A DNA stretch of 64,000 nucleotides from Hirundichthys speculiger (GCA_018398805.1 JAGFBZ010000011.1:1240001-1304000); one strand, 5' to 3'. Numbered from the stretch's first letter, positions 40,001 through 55,000 are shown. Notes: a model not told the origin generated them from the sequence alone. Numbers and translations: made by a program.

Positions 40001-43000
40001 GGGTCCATCAGGAGAAAGGGATGATGGGAATGGTGGTGGTGATATCAGCATCAGAGAGTGACTCATGGCTGATCTTAAGTGGCTTTGCTACTTCCAGTCA
40101 GTCACGAGATGTTGGTGTGTGTGTGTTTTTAGTGAGGAAAGTCGTGAGCATGACATTAAAGCTTCCTGGCTGAGGAGTTGAGCACAGCTGTATGTGTTGG
40201 TTTTGTCTTTTCACTTGAGGTTCAGTTGGTGGTTTTCTGTCTTTATGTAGCAGCTTTCACAGTATCAGTGATTCTGGTGCACAGAAATTCACAAGATGTG
40301 TTCATTTTATCGTCCGCTTGAGATAGTAGATTAGTGTTTTTTGTTTTAATTATAGTTATTCTTTGTGTGGTTATCTTTGGGAGAAAAAAGTTCCACATTT
40401 GCTGTGGTCATGGTAGTATCATTTTGGCAGAGCAGATTATTAAGACTATTTGATCACAAATTTAGTTTAAGTCGTCCTGTGTGTTCTTAAATCCTTGGAG
40501 CGGAGGGGTTGACTTGCTGCTGGCTTGCTGATGTTACCTCACGTTAGCGCGATTTCAAAACTCCATGGAAGCGATGGTCATGTTTCAGGTGGCTGATCGG
40601 GTTTGACGTATTAAAGCTTGTGCTATTTTTCCCTCCTTTGCTTGGAGCATTTGTCAAATAACCAGCTAACTATCTTCTTCTGAAACTTTAACAAAGTTCC
40701 ATATAATAGCCGCCATGTTTGTTTGTTTTTATCAGCGCACTGAACTGCATGCTGCATTCAAGGTGTAATGTAAATTCCTCCGTTCCCTCATTTGCTCGTC
40801 GTTCTTTCAGCCTTATCTATTTTTTCTATTTTGTACCTGTAACATGTGGGGAATACTGCAAATATCAATTAAAGTCAGCAACTACCAAAATTATGACCAA
40901 GTTAACAAGTTGTTTTCTGGCATGATGGAGTATTCTTGATTTTCCTTACAGAGAAATCGTTTTTCTGATTATGCCGACGTCACTTGAACATAACATTCAC
41001 TGCCGGTCATTCAAGGCTCAGAGGGAGCGAGGCACTGCCATGTTGACAAAAATATATATATGTTATCGGGGCTATTTGTCATGATATTGGACTTATTGGG
41101 ATGACGTCATAATTTCCTGTTATCGGCCCGATAGTTATCAGGTCGATAATTATCGTGCATCCCTAAAAAAAATTAAATAAAGAAACAAATCAAACATAAT
41201 TAGCGTCTTTTGACTGATTAGCTGAAAGCTGCTGTCATCACTTTTGCTACTTAGCACTTGGCACTGCCTTAACCTCTGAGCTGTGAATGAACTATGAGGC
41301 CGTGTTATTTCGGATGTTGCCACCGAAGCGTCATTTAAAATGGAAGGTCCTGATGTGGACCTCCGCAGGGAGCTCGAGGCCCGGGGGACTGCAAGGCTGC
41401 TTTCATTTAGCGTCACCTCTTTGAGCGTTCTGCTTGATTGGACTTTTGCCTGCCCTCGTTTTAACTCTGACAGTACTCATTTCAAATGTTTCAGTAGCAA
41501 CATTAGAAATGAAAATGGATAGACAGATTTGATCTTAAGGAACTCAACCGTCACAGGTTAGCACAAGCCCAGCTGAGCTCAAATCATGAACTTTCAGGAA
41601 CTGAACAAAGGTGGGCGTGTTCCAGGTGGCTTCAAGGCCTGGTCTAGAAGGGTTCAAGTGCACTTTTCACAAAACCTGCAGGTAACATTGCAAAGGTCCG
41701 CCCCAGTCTTCTAATACGGTCTGTGTTTCACACGCACAGGCAAAGAGAAAGGAGGGCAATATGACTACCCGTGAATGAGAGCAGAGAAGCTGCATCTCCT
41801 GGAGGACGAGAATCTCCGTCAGTTTTTGTGCAGGATGCGTTCGGTCACATTTCATTGAGTTTGGGTCACCGAAGGGAGTGAAGTGTGAGCTATTACACTG
41901 CCTGTGGTGGCAGTTGTATCGATTAAAGCAGAAGCGTGTCTGTTCTGTCAAATATGTGTGAGACGGACAAATGAAAAATACGCCTGAAATGGCACGTGTG
42001 GCGACAGGCTGTGACGGTCCGCTCTGCAGCCACGCTGGCTGTTCTGTGTGGCTGAGGGAGCGCACACACTGAAACGATAAACTTCCAGAGTGCTTAACAT
42101 ATTAAGAAATTCAATCTGACAGCATCTTAGATATGCTATAGATTACCAAGGTAGAGTAATTTCATAAATACAAATTGGTTCCACTTGATAGTTAAAACTA
42201 AATCTAAAAATACTGTGGTACACGAGGGCACGGGATCATTAAGGTCAGTGGGCTCATCCTTTTGAGACTTTGGGCGGTCTGTGGTAAATTTCCTGGCTGT
42301 ATAATTGTGGAAATTGCATATTGTGATTCCATATTTTGGTCAAAACCAACATGCTGGGATGACAAGTTGAAATTGCCATCTATTAAGTCACAGAGCTGAA
42401 CGTTGGAAATTGGAGAATTGCATGAAGAACTCGTCTCCCAACCGCAGTGTTTCACGCCAACAACAGACCCAAAGAACTAAACTCTTACGCTTCGTGTTCG
42501 TGTGCCAAAATATTGTCGGGCGGCTGTGTGTGTGTGTGCTTGGATTTCATGCCCGGGTGTGTGTGTAGGTTGCCGTCTTTCTTACACACCTGTTAGCATG
42601 GCTGTGATGAGGGTGTTTGATGTTTGTGATGCGTGTCAGATTTGTTTTTCTTTACTTTTCTTTTTTTTTGTTGTTGCTGCTCATGCGTCTTTACTCTGTA
42701 TGTGTGCGTGTCTGTGTGTGCTTGCTCATGTGTTTCAGTGTTGAAATGAATACTTGACAACCAACGATCCACAAACATCTTCTCGCATGTCTTATTTTTA
42801 CTCCTGTTTCTTTATTTTCTACTTATCTTTTGGATTTCTGCTTGTGTATTTATTCTCTGGTCTGGTAAAAAAAATATATTTGTGATTCTTTTGTGGTCTT
42901 TTTCTTTTTTACCTGTCAAACTCATTGCTGTGAGCTTCCCTCTTTTTCCTTGTTTCTATCTAGGGATTCTGTCCAAAAATAGCTGTGTGTGCGCTTGTGT

Positions 43001-46000
43001 GTGGATGGAAGAAGTTGGAGATGTTGGGGAGAGTCAAAATAGGCTTTGTGCTTGTGTTGGATGTTTATGCCGCCATGTTCTTTTCTCTCTTCTCTAAGCT
43101 GTTGCTGTACTGCTTGCAGATGCAACTTAAACAATGCGCAGGCAAGCGGTGCACACACAGTTACACACACGTAATCTGGTTATTGGTTCCTGTCTGTTGG
43201 TTCTCATCTTGTTTGTGGTTTTCATCCCACATGAAGGAGAGAAAAAACATCAGCGTTGAAGAGGAGAGAACAAATAAGGTTTGTAGAGTGAACAGAAGAT
43301 GACCAGATCAGGAAGAGAGTGATGGAAGGAGAGGAAAAAGAAGTGAATGAGCATGGAAAAATGTATATATGATGTTGGAACTGGAGGGCGTGCATCATGT
43401 GAAATTGAAAGTGGAAAAAGTGAAAATGAGGTGGGACAAGAACAAAAATTAGAGTTCAATAAAGGCAAAATGGATGTGCATTTTCCTGTTTTGGTTGCTG
43501 CCAAAGGCTTTTAAGAGCTTTTTAGGGTTTTGCTCCCCAGGCAGGCGGGTCCTGCTCTGCTCAGTCAACTCGCATGAAACACTAGGAAAGGAGAACACAC
43601 ACTTTAAATTCTCTGAGACACGAATCTCCTCCCTGGACATGCAGCCAGTCATCTACATGCACACGCAGCACTGCCTCAGAGAGATGGCTTGTTATGAAGC
43701 AATTTATATGCAAGGATTCTTTATCAAACTGACTGACCTCTAGCACCTCAAGGAGTGCCAACAGTGCGTAACTGTGTGTGTGTGTGTGCTCATTTCACAT
43801 CTCCAGATTGTTGATGCTTGTATCATTTGACAGTCTTGTGTTCTGCTTAAAAGGCATGCATCACTGCCGCAGAGCATCGAACACCTCAGACTCCTTTCTC
43901 AAATCTTTTTGCTTATTGTTGATGGATCTGTCTGCATCTTCTGACAGCCAAAGACAGGACTCTTTACTTGTGTGTGTGTGTGTATGTGTGTGTGTGTGTG
44001 TGTGTGTGCTGGGTTTCTGCAGACACAGCCTCTTAATAATAAATCACCATTATGGTAACGCTTATTCCATTGCTAAAGTGCTAAAAAAGGCACCAGCCCT
44101 CAGTGGTGTCTGTGTTGAAACAAATGCACCGTCATCTACGGAGCTGTCTGAGAGAGAGGACAGCCTGCCATGCAGGGGAGTGACATACTTGCAGACAGAT
44201 AAAACAGATGGCAGGCAAATGGGTAGACGGGCAGTAAGGCAAAGAGTCAAGCAGTCAGACAGACAGAAGGACAGATGGCAGGCTTACAGGCAGACAGACG
44301 GATGGACAAAGCAACAAATGGGACGCAGCCAGTCAGACAGATCTGGAAGCTTGAGTACAGAGGGTACGGTCGAATAGTTAAAAGAAAAAAAAAAACCCTC
44401 CTTTTGTCTTTTCCTTGACCTCACTGGAAAATATCATGAGGTTAAAGAAGAATAGTAGGAGGAAAGATGACTGCGAACCAAAAATTACAGTTTCACTGTT
44501 TTGCAATTACAGCTGTAAAATGTCTTTTCTTTTTTTAAAAATCTGAGTAAAATGCAAGATTTCTTTTAATACCACTTAATACAGTGGTATTAATTATGTA
44601 CAGCTTAAGATATTGAATATTTGGAACATCGATTCACATGTTTTATAACATTAAAATAATGAATGAGGTGATTTAGGTCTTCTGCATAAGCTCAAATAAA
44701 TCTTATCGCTCTAAGTGAACCAGTACCTCCAGTTCATGAAGTTGCAACCATCAAATGAAGCAGACTGGTTTTGATATCAAGTGTTGAGTTGGCATGTCGC
44801 TGTTGTTTGACTGGAGCTTCCTCTATGAAGTCCAAGGAGATCTTAATGAAAGTAAAGGAGGCTGAAAAAAAAAAAACCCCAACATAAATCATGAAGGGAG
44901 AGCAAAAATCAAATCAACAGTTTGGTCCATTCACTAAAAGAAAGCAAGCACTGGTGAGCTCAACATCAACAAAAGACCCGGAATACTACGGAAGACATGT
45001 ACTGTGGATGAATGTGGAATCCTCTCCTGGTGAAGCAAAACCTGATTTCACCTGCACAGGTTAGCTAAACTAAAAACAAGTGAGAATGAGCTGCTATAAA
45101 CCTGCTGGTAGTTAGAGCACACCCTAAAACAGTTGTGTATCAAGTGCATGTTATTACTATTTGAACAGTAACAGCTGGTCTCTCCTGATTTTCTTCTCAA
45201 ACACACATGCTTAGGCGCTATAAAGCCCACCCTCCTTTATTAGCACCGGGCTGTGTTATAGAGCCTGTGAACTGGTTAAATGGCTAACACGTGGTCTTTC
45301 CCACCTGCGATCCCTGTGTCCACATAGAACTGTTTTTTTTTTTTTTTTCCCCCCAGAATGATTTGTTGCACATTTCAAAGAACGGTCCCCTTTAAGCGTT
45401 CAGTCAGACATGGCGGTCTCGGTGGTGCCATAGTCAGCTAATTAATTAGCTCCCCAGGCGATTGGCTTTCCCAGCGTGCATTACTCAACCTTCTCACTGT
45501 AAATGTTTTTGGCTGACTCTAGGCTATGCACAGAAAATGTGGTGTTTACCAGATTATATATTTCAAATGAGAGCAAGGAATATTCTTTGGCTCTAAACCT
45601 AAAAAATAGAACTATTAATATCATGTGCTGTAGGTTTTGTTCTTCTGTGTTGATAATGGTTTCTAATAAGGTTGTCTTCTAGCCATGGAAACTGCCTTAT
45701 CAAAGTTCCACCTAGCTGGAGTTTTAATAGAAGTGTAACCAGCCTGGCAGAGTAATTAGAAAAGTAAAATCACACAGGTTGGCTCCAGGAGTCTCCAGTA
45801 CTCTGACGTATTTCTTCAAAGATCTGTGTCTCTGGTACTCAGCAGTCGTCAGCTGGTGGGAGTAGCAGACGGGTCTTTTGATTCTCGCTCTCCTTTCTGA
45901 TTTATGATGTGTAGAACCACTGTGGTGGAAACGTGCACAGCCAAGCAGTTATGGTTCACACTGGGGCTGGGTATTGATCGAATTCCATACCACAGACTAT

Positions 46001-49000
46001 CGAAAAACCTCTGTGCTGTCCGATACCTTCCAGACACCGTCACCGCTCTGCTCTTTAACTGCGGTGCGGTACCACCCGAGCGCCACAGTCGCACTCATCC
46101 AATCCTGTCATGACAAAGCGGCGGCCGTTTCAAACAACCCTCTGGAAACACTACCAGTAGCTCCAGTCCAGTCTGTCGTGCAGAGAATCGGGCTGTGAGG
46201 TCCGTCATCACTTGTCTCCTGAGTGCCTCCCGCGGTTCTTTGTTGGGAGTTTTTAACAGCAGTATCCCACTTCATCACCGTGGTGGATTTACTCCAGGTG
46301 GAAGCAGGTTTTGGCTTCATTGGACTGCTTTTGGAGGGATAAATTCCAGATATCTGGCTCAGTGCTGTCTGACTGTCGCCTTCTCTGAGCAGCTGCTGTG
46401 TAAATATTGTAAACAACTGCGGGCAAGATGCTGATGCTTCATTTATTTTGATTGTGGAGGTCAGATGTAAAACCTGGACTGGATGATTGTGTGAACTTCA
46501 CACACGGACGACCAAGTAGTTACGGTTCACGCGTGTGTGACCAAATGATTCTTCATTCAGTGCCACGTGCATGAAGTACAAAGTCCTTGCGCTTGGTACT
46601 GAGCATGTGCGACACTGAATGAGTATAGTGCACATGTGACATCAACTGACTATAGTGCAGATGCCTGAGAGCTAGTGAGTTATTAATGTGTGTAAGACCA
46701 ACTGAGCAGTGCACAACAGAGGCACCGGACGTGGAATGTAAGTTGCATGCCAGCATATGCCAGTGAAAACAAAATAAAACAAAAAAATCTTCCTTTCTAG
46801 TAGTGCTGGGCAATATGACGATACATATCGTGGGGACAATAAAAAAGTGTGTATCGTGCCATTTCTCTTCTATCGTTTATATCGTTTCTATCGTTTCTAA
46901 CCTAATTTTATCAATTATTACAGTAAATATGTAATTAAATAACCTGCAATGATAAATTTGATAGAATCATATCTACTTCTACAAAGTAGCCTTTTATGTT
47001 TGTACTTTTATTCATGGTTAATACCTTAAACAGAGTTCTCTTCAACCCTGATGTTTACTTTAGACACTTTATATTGGTTTGCAAACTTTGCACTACAAGG
47101 TTACAGATTTCAGAAAGTTGAAAAATAATTTGTGTTTATTTTTTATAGCTGAACTTCAGTGTAAAAATGTGTTTTTCCTCTCAGAAACTGTTGTGCACTT
47201 TTAAAAAAATGTGAAAGCTACTGTACCTCTGTACCTACCTGTTTTTGCTGCACTAAAATGTATGTTTGTGACAATTCAGCTAAATGTCCTTTCAAAAAAA
47301 ATAAAGTTGAAAAGTAAGCAATGAAATTTTTGTCAAACTTTTCAGAGAATAACTGAAAACATACTTTATTATGGTATATCGTGATATATATCATTATCGT
47401 GATATAAAATAGTCCATATCGTGATATATGATTTTTTCCATATCGCCCAGCACTACTTTCTAGGGATAAATGTGATGGGCCTTCTTGTCATCACTCAATT
47501 TAAAGTGTGCTACACAGTTGGGAGCCAAAAAAAAAAAAAAAAGTCCAGATTCTCAAATTGAGGTCCAGATGTCAATGTAATGAACAACTACCCAGGTCTA
47601 GCCCTTGTGCGCACCCCCAAAGTAATACTTTGTTTAATGAGCTTTGAATTTCATTATCAGTTCTCCTTTGCCTCAGTCCAATTGCATGGTTATCTCCTGT
47701 ATACGGCCCACCTCAGATGACCCTTAAAAATTTGAGAAGGATTCATGTCTGCTTTAATAATGCCCTCCATGAGACCATTCAGATTTGGATAAATGGGATT
47801 TGGGGTTGTGCTGAAAGTCAAAATTCTCCCTCTTTTTTTTTTTTGGGGGGGGGGGGGGGGTGCTTTCTAGCAGCCATCTGTTGGATTTGCACAGAAGTTG
47901 ACTAGTAGTTGGACCCATTCGTGATCAATATACTATGATTAGAAACCAACTTTCAGTTAAAGTAAAGAAGCCCCAGTGTTGGATGCTACTAAAACCACAC
48001 TTCACAGGATGGTGTTCTTCTGTTGATGTGCTGTCTGTGTTGTGTTGGTGCCACACCTTCTGCAATTATGGTTAAAGAAGTTCAGTGTTTTTCTCATCTA
48101 ACATTAATAGATATTCCACATGCTTCTGGAAGAGTGCATGTAGTTTTTTTTTTCCCCCTAAATTTAGCTGGGCTTGAATGCCATTCAGTATGAGAAAAGA
48201 TTTGGTCTTGCTGATTCCCTCTAGTACAGACGCAGAAAAAATACAGGAGATTGTTGTCACATGTGGTGAGCAACTAGTTCTTGCCAGAAATTCTTACTGC
48301 TCTGTTAAATCCTGCCATGGAGCTCTTGGCAGCTTTCCTGACCAGTTTTCTCGCTGCCTTGTCATTGATTTTGGAGGTGCGTCCCGCTCTTTGTCGCATC
48401 ACCGTTGTGCCATATTTTCTCCACACGTTGATAATAGACCCTGATGTTCTCCGTTCCATATCGAGTGTCTGATGGTATTTTTTTGTAACTCCCTCTTGAT
48501 CAATACTTTTCAATTCCGAGATGTCGGTCATGATTCATAGCTTTTGCTGACCAACGGGTTATGTAGCTGGAGACGGCCATGGAGTTTTAATGATTTGATT
48601 CTTAATGTAGCAATGTTCTCCGTTGTATCATATAATTCACCTGCGTTTTTTTCACACCCTCCTCGGTAAGGGTTGCAATTTTATAGATGCTGCGAAAAAA
48701 GGCTTCAACATTATTTGTCTTGTTTGTTTTTTTTTTGTCTTATAATCACAAAAATCTACACCTTTAACATGGGTGTATGAAGACTTTTTATATGGACTTA
48801 AGGCTCATTAACACTCATCCTTCTCAACTGTTGGTGTGTGGGTGGGTGGGTGGGTGTGTGTGTGTGTGTGTTGTGTGTGTGTGTGTGGGTGCATGGACTA
48901 CAGTTTGGCTGTCATTTATTGCCCCCGGCTGTTGTGAGCCATGCATAAAAAGGAGGCCACATCCCAGTCTCAGAGCTCTTTACTGTTATGTTGCTTGGCC

Positions 49001-52000
49001 ACAGGGCAGTCGATAGCTGGCCAACAGTGAAACTTAGTATGTTTACAAAAACTGGTTCTAGTCTTACAAAATGCATATAAAGGTCCAACTGAAATTCTAC
49101 TAAGCTGAATTTGGGCTAAGGGCTGGACTAACACACCCAGATAATATGATTGGGAGTCAGAGAACTCTGGCACGTACATGTTCCGTCTAACCCAAAAGCT
49201 GCCGTGGACACTTTGCTTTAAGCTCTAAGGTTGCTAACCTTTAAAGGCAGGATAAGGGATTCTGTCCATTTTTTTTTAGCCCGGTACACTTTTTTTTTTT
49301 TTTTTTTTTTTTGTTACATTCAGTGTACATCTCCTTATCATCTGCTGGTTGTTCATCTTGTGATGCCACCGTAAATGTACCTGGTCTTTATTCACAGCCC
49401 TGTCTCTGGAAACTGGAAAAGGAGTGGGAGCAGCCTGTCCCCAAACCATCCCTAACAGTGCTCCAGCCAGTCACAGACATGGTGATGTTGAGGACAAGTG
49501 TTGTTGTTGGCGTTGGTGCTCGTTCATCGGTGGCATCTTGGAAACTCTTCTGCAGCACTGTAGCTTGCAGTGCTGAGCTTCCTCTATTGTTTACTTCCTA
49601 TATGTAGCTCTGAGATGGCAGCGGAGCAAATAAAGCATGTCATGTGTGAAGTGGAGCTGATGAAAGTTGGGCATCAGTAATTACTGCTAACTTTGCAGAA
49701 ATGTATCTTTCTACCTGGCTCGGAAATGATGAGAAGTAGAAATAATGGGACATACAAAGATGAAGAAGACCAATGCTACCAAGCTACTCTGTCATCATGA
49801 ATAACATTTGGAGAGAGGTGCATGTTTGCGTTCAGGATAGCTTACAATGTAGGGTTACCTACATCTGTTTGTCTTTATTTAGTTATTTAGCAATTATAGT
49901 TGCAAGGCATTGGGATTTTTTGAATTTTTAGCAGCCGAGGCATAATTGGAGGAAAATTCTGAGGCCAGCAAAGGAAGATAGATTTGGCCTTTGGCTGACG
50001 TTCAATTCAAACCCCAAATACATTAATTTTTTATAACTAAATGTTATAAATTCAATTTAGTCAACAAGACTGGAAGGCCAAAAAAAAAAAAAGTCCTTCT
50101 TAAATGGAAGAGAAAAAAAAAATCAATAATCATTTGTGGGAGCCTTTGAGACGTGAGACCTCTGTGTCATTGCCTGAGAAATTTGACGTGATGCAAGTGA
50201 AATTTGTCAGAGTGCTTTTTTTTTTTTTAATTACTGCAGAGCAAAAGCGCAAGCATTTAGGAATGAAGGATAGATGACGATGATGATACAGCAAAGAAAA
50301 AAAATAACCTCTAACTCAGGAGACGGACAGAAAAATTATTAATCCAAGGAAAAATATGGATGTAATAGAAGGGAGGGGGACATAAAGGAAATAAGTAAGA
50401 AAGGAGAAGGACGTGCCTTCATACTTGATTTTGAATATATTTAGCTACTTCTGGAAATGTAAAAGATTTAGTTTTCCATCCATATGAAGATTAATTTTAC
50501 CTGCCATATGTAGTACTTCAACTTCGGTCAGCAGTCTTAGTGAGTAGCAAAATCAAAAGTAAATTTAAAGATTGATTCAGTGATACAAAAAAATCTAAGT
50601 CAAAGCACTGTGACTCCAGAGATAAAGGTGTACTGAACCGTCACTTGTAGCTGTTTTGGGAAGATGACAGTCTGCCTTCTTCTATTTATTTCTTTCATCT
50701 TGTTTTTTTTTCCATCGAGGAAGTAACGCAGTGCAGACCTGAAGTCTGCTTTACTGGACTGATTGAGATGAAGTTGTACATTTATCAGTCTTTTTCCTTT
50801 TTCTCCTTCACCCTCTCTATCCCTCTGGATAACACAAAACGTCTCAATCAGCAGTCTCGACTGAAGTTCATTGCTCTGATTGAAGACATGGATTGTGTGC
50901 ACTGCATAAGAGAAAGGATGAGAGACTGAGTGGAAAGGGAAGAGGGGTATCAGGTGTAGATTTGATTTGATTTGATTTGATTGATTAAAAAAAAAAAGGC
51001 AGACTGACTATTGGATATTTGTGAAAATGAACTAGCAGATTTTTGTTGGCGGTTGGAGGTTTCCTACTGAGATCTGTTAACCAACAGCTGTGAAGGGTGC
51101 AGCAGTCAGCAACGGTCATGAATGTTCATTTAAATGTTTTACCTTGCTTCATTGTGATGTTTTAATCTCAACAGATTTAGCCCAAACATTTTTAAAGACA
51201 AGAAGCCAGTTCAATCCATCTGTCCTGCTACTTTTGAAACAGACTTATTAGAGTTACTCTGGACTTTTTGCACACCAAGTAAGTGAGTTTTTTTTTTTTT
51301 TTGCATCATTTGCAAATCAAATGAAATCCAAAATGTAAGTGGGTCCCCACCAGCTCAGTTGTAGGTCAGTATGAGCAATGAAGACTTCTTTCAAACTGAA
51401 CTGTCAACCAACGCTCAAGTGAAAAATCTGTCGTAATTGGCATAAAGTGCGAGGTGGAGCCAACTATGGTGGAAACTGTTAAAAACAAGCAATGAAATTC
51501 TAAACTGGAGCTCATGATGAAGTGGGAGCCCATGTAGGGAGGCCAGCGCAGGTATGATCACGCTTTTTCTCTCCTGCCAGAGGGCGAGCTGCTTCAGCTG
51601 CCAAAATGATGATCAGTCAGGACCACCACAGAAAGAACTAGATAAGCACTCGGAGAGCGTAGACCTCTGCCAAGTGCAACAATTATCGAAAATTTGAAAG
51701 TGATCCAGAATCCAGGATTTCTTCTGGATCACAGCCAAAATGAAATCAGTTCTTCCTTTTCACATTTCCGACAACTCCTGAAAATTTCATCAAAATCCAT
51801 CCATAACTTTTTGAGTTATCTTGAACACAGACAAACAAACAAACAAACAGATAAACGCCAGCAAAAACATAACCTCCTTGGCGGAGGTAATTAGAATAAT
51901 CTAAATGAGAAGTGATGGTGTGAATGTCAAAGTCATGTGGATGAAGGTGTGCGTATCAGATTTAGACAGCTAAGACTGCCTGTCTTAGTCCGGAGGTCCT

Positions 52001-55000
52001 AAAAGTGTTCTACCGTCAGCATGAGGTGATTAATGGCATAGATTTATCTTGTCTAGACCTCAGCTACATCCTCTACACAGAATCCGGTAATTTATCTGAC
52101 AGTGTAGTTAACGCAGTTATCTTAATCACATAAATTTTCCAGTGAGCACCTCAGAAGGACTGACAGTCAACCAATCAGTGTTAAGGGCAGGGCTAATGGC
52201 TCTACAAAGTTTGTTGTAGAGTTTGTTAATTTGTGAGGCCATGACAAGGATAATTCAACCCTGCAGTGCTTGCTTTTTGGGGCCCTTCCAAGTGTGGCTG
52301 CTAAACAGTCAATGGAGGAACATGTTTTCACTGTTACTATGAATGTTGGCACATTTACACATCTGTGTCGACTTAAGATGACCTTAAATTCAGGTGGATA
52401 TGTTCGTCTCTGGTGACTTGTCAGAAAAAAAAAAAATCCATCCCCATCCCTCAAAGAAATCCTTAGGAGTGAAGTTGGTGCAGCTGAGCAGGAGTGTAAT
52501 GAGCTGACAATTCTGACTAAAGGCAGGGAAACGTTATTATTCTCATGTATTATAGTGATGTCAAAGTAATCCGCCTTTATTTAACAAATGTGAAAAAACT
52601 CAGCAAATATTGTCTTGACGATTTATGTAGGCTTAGTCAGTTATGCTGATGGTGAAATGAAAAGATGATCTTGTCTTTTTATTTTTATTTTTTGGACAGA
52701 TATCCTCTGAAGAGGTGACAGACGGAGACAGATTTTATTTTCCTCTGACTGGTTAAGTCCGTGCTGTCTCCGGGTCGTTTTAACAGTTAGACCTTCGCAG
52801 ACACCTCGTGTCATATCTTTCCCCGTTCTTTTGGCAGGTCAGGAAAACGTCAAACAGAAACCTAGGTTGCCAAGAGCAATGTTTAAGTGGGTCGCCTGAG
52901 AGTTTAATAGGCAAGGGGAAACCCAGAGATGATCCAAGCGTGCAGACACTGAGGTCAGGCAGACATAGCTGGAGGAAGTCAGTGGTGCACTTAACTGCTC
53001 TCATCAGAGGCAGAAAAATGAGGTAAAACTAGACGGATGGGATGAGATGGATGGGAAAAAAAACCGACACGGGCTGAGGAAGTCAATAATGTAGTTCAGC
53101 TGATTCTACAGACTACCCATGTCCCTGTTATTGTAAAGCATGGAAGTGGATAAAGAGGAAAATGGTAACACTCTGGAATAGAAACAGTCTGGCAGGAAAG
53201 GATTAGTGTTTTTTTTTTTTTCTTTTGGCAGCATAGATGTCAGAGTTGTTAGGTGTTTGCAGGGCAGGACGGGAGTGGAGGCTGAGGTACAGGAAGAGCC
53301 CCATACAGGAGGGAATCAGCCACATAAATCTCTGCTCTCCACAGTTCAGGGTGTAACACACCCGGCTCTTGTGGCTTTCCTGCTGAAATCTGGTGCTATG
53401 CTAAAATTTCTTCAGACTTTTTTTTTTTTTTTTTTTTGACCCATGCTTTTTATTTTGACCCTCAGGCAAAGTTTTTTTTTCCCCTCCACTTGGTTGTAGT
53501 TAATTATACAACCTTTACTTTGTGAAATTAGTCTTCTTTTCATTATGATTTATAGCATTTTATTGTAAAGAGAGCCCTTGGGTAATTTTCAGTGCCTCTG
53601 GCCTTGCATTCATTGATTTGCCCAGAAATGTTTTTGTTTTACGTCCATCTGGTATTATTTTGTAGACAACCATGGAGTACACACATGCACATATTGATTT
53701 CTGATCAGATAAAGGCAAATTAGGTTACAATGAAATGCTCGTCCACCACGTCTGAACTGCTTGAGTATTTCTCGACATGTTGCAGGTTAATCACCTGTTG
53801 ACAGGAAGAACACCTCTTTTCTTAAAGATGGTAGTAAAAGCCAGTGAATCTGGCCCTCCAAACTTCACAAGTGCTCAGTTGTGTAGATTTGTCGCCTGTG
53901 AATGTTGCAACAAATGATTGACATGACGTTGATATTCATGAAACCCGTTGGTTACATCTTTGGCCTGCGGTATGTCGGCATTTGTTATGTTTCACAACTT
54001 ATTTACTCATTTGTTTCTTGTAGTTTTGCTTTGCTTGTTGTTGCTATTTTGATCACAGTGGTAATTATTGCTCTTGTGTAGTTGAGCTTTAGCTACGTGA
54101 ATAGATGTGATTAGAAATACGCTTTTATACAAAAATGGGTATAAACTGTAAAACTTCTCCACTGGACAGTTCCTCATCGTAGAAAACGTACATAAAACTT
54201 TCTGCAATAATATTAATAACAATGACCCACAAATAGACCTGTGCAGGAAGTCTTACCGCCTGTGAAGAAACCAAACAATTGCATCGGTTCCCAGTGAGTC
54301 CAGATCTCCGTGAGTCAGTCTGCTCTGGCAGGAGCTCCAGTGGAGGTTCTGACAGATTGGTGACAGCGGAGCATCATTTCATCCACACTTGTGAATTTTG
54401 TGATCATCTTCTCACTCATTTTTCTCTCTCTCTGTCTCTTGCCCCTCTTCCTCCCTCCCTTCCTCCCTCCCTTCCTCTCTCCTCGCCTGCCTGCCTGCCT
54501 CCCCCCCGACAGATGGAGAGCGAGAAGAAGAGGAGGAAATACTCCACAAGCAGCAACGACTCTGACACCACTGACAGTAAGTTGGACAGAGACTTGGGGA
54601 AAGGGAAAGTGTGCATGCACGTTTGTGTCGGGAGAAACATGCAATTGGGAGTAAAGTGAGGTCCTGTGCTGATGTCATACAAAAAGTTCCTATATTGCTG
54701 CTGCCAGCAGGCAGCAACAGCACTTCACTCCAGTTCTTTCTTTGCACAGACATGACTTCAAGACTTTAGTTCAGTCAGATCATCTCCACCTACAACTCTC
54801 TGAGCTGCTCCGGCTGCTCACCTTTGTAGGTCTCTAGTATTTCCTGAGTGGCGTGTTTACCCTGGTGTGTAATTGCATCTCTTTATCAACGCATATGATG
54901 TAGGTTCAGTTTTCATATCAGTAATAAATAACACCTCAAATTAACAAAAATGGAACGGCAGTGTCTTCAGACAGATCAAAAGCTCAAAAGCAGATTTTAT

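Noticed and set aside
41340..41522. Short frame starting MEGPDVDLRRELEARG in jade2 intron 1
   Set aside because: It looks protein-like at the start but soon turns to unremarkable sequence, has no splice signals and resembles no family I know.
43778..44377. 199-codon plus-strand open frame
   Set aside because: It reads through the (GT)n microsatellite (VCVCVC) and the CAGA/GACA region (RQSDRQKDR), so its openness comes from repeats.
54315..54753. Several minus-strand frames around jade2 exon 2
   Set aside because: They are antisense shadows of the CCTT polypyrimidine tract and exon 2.
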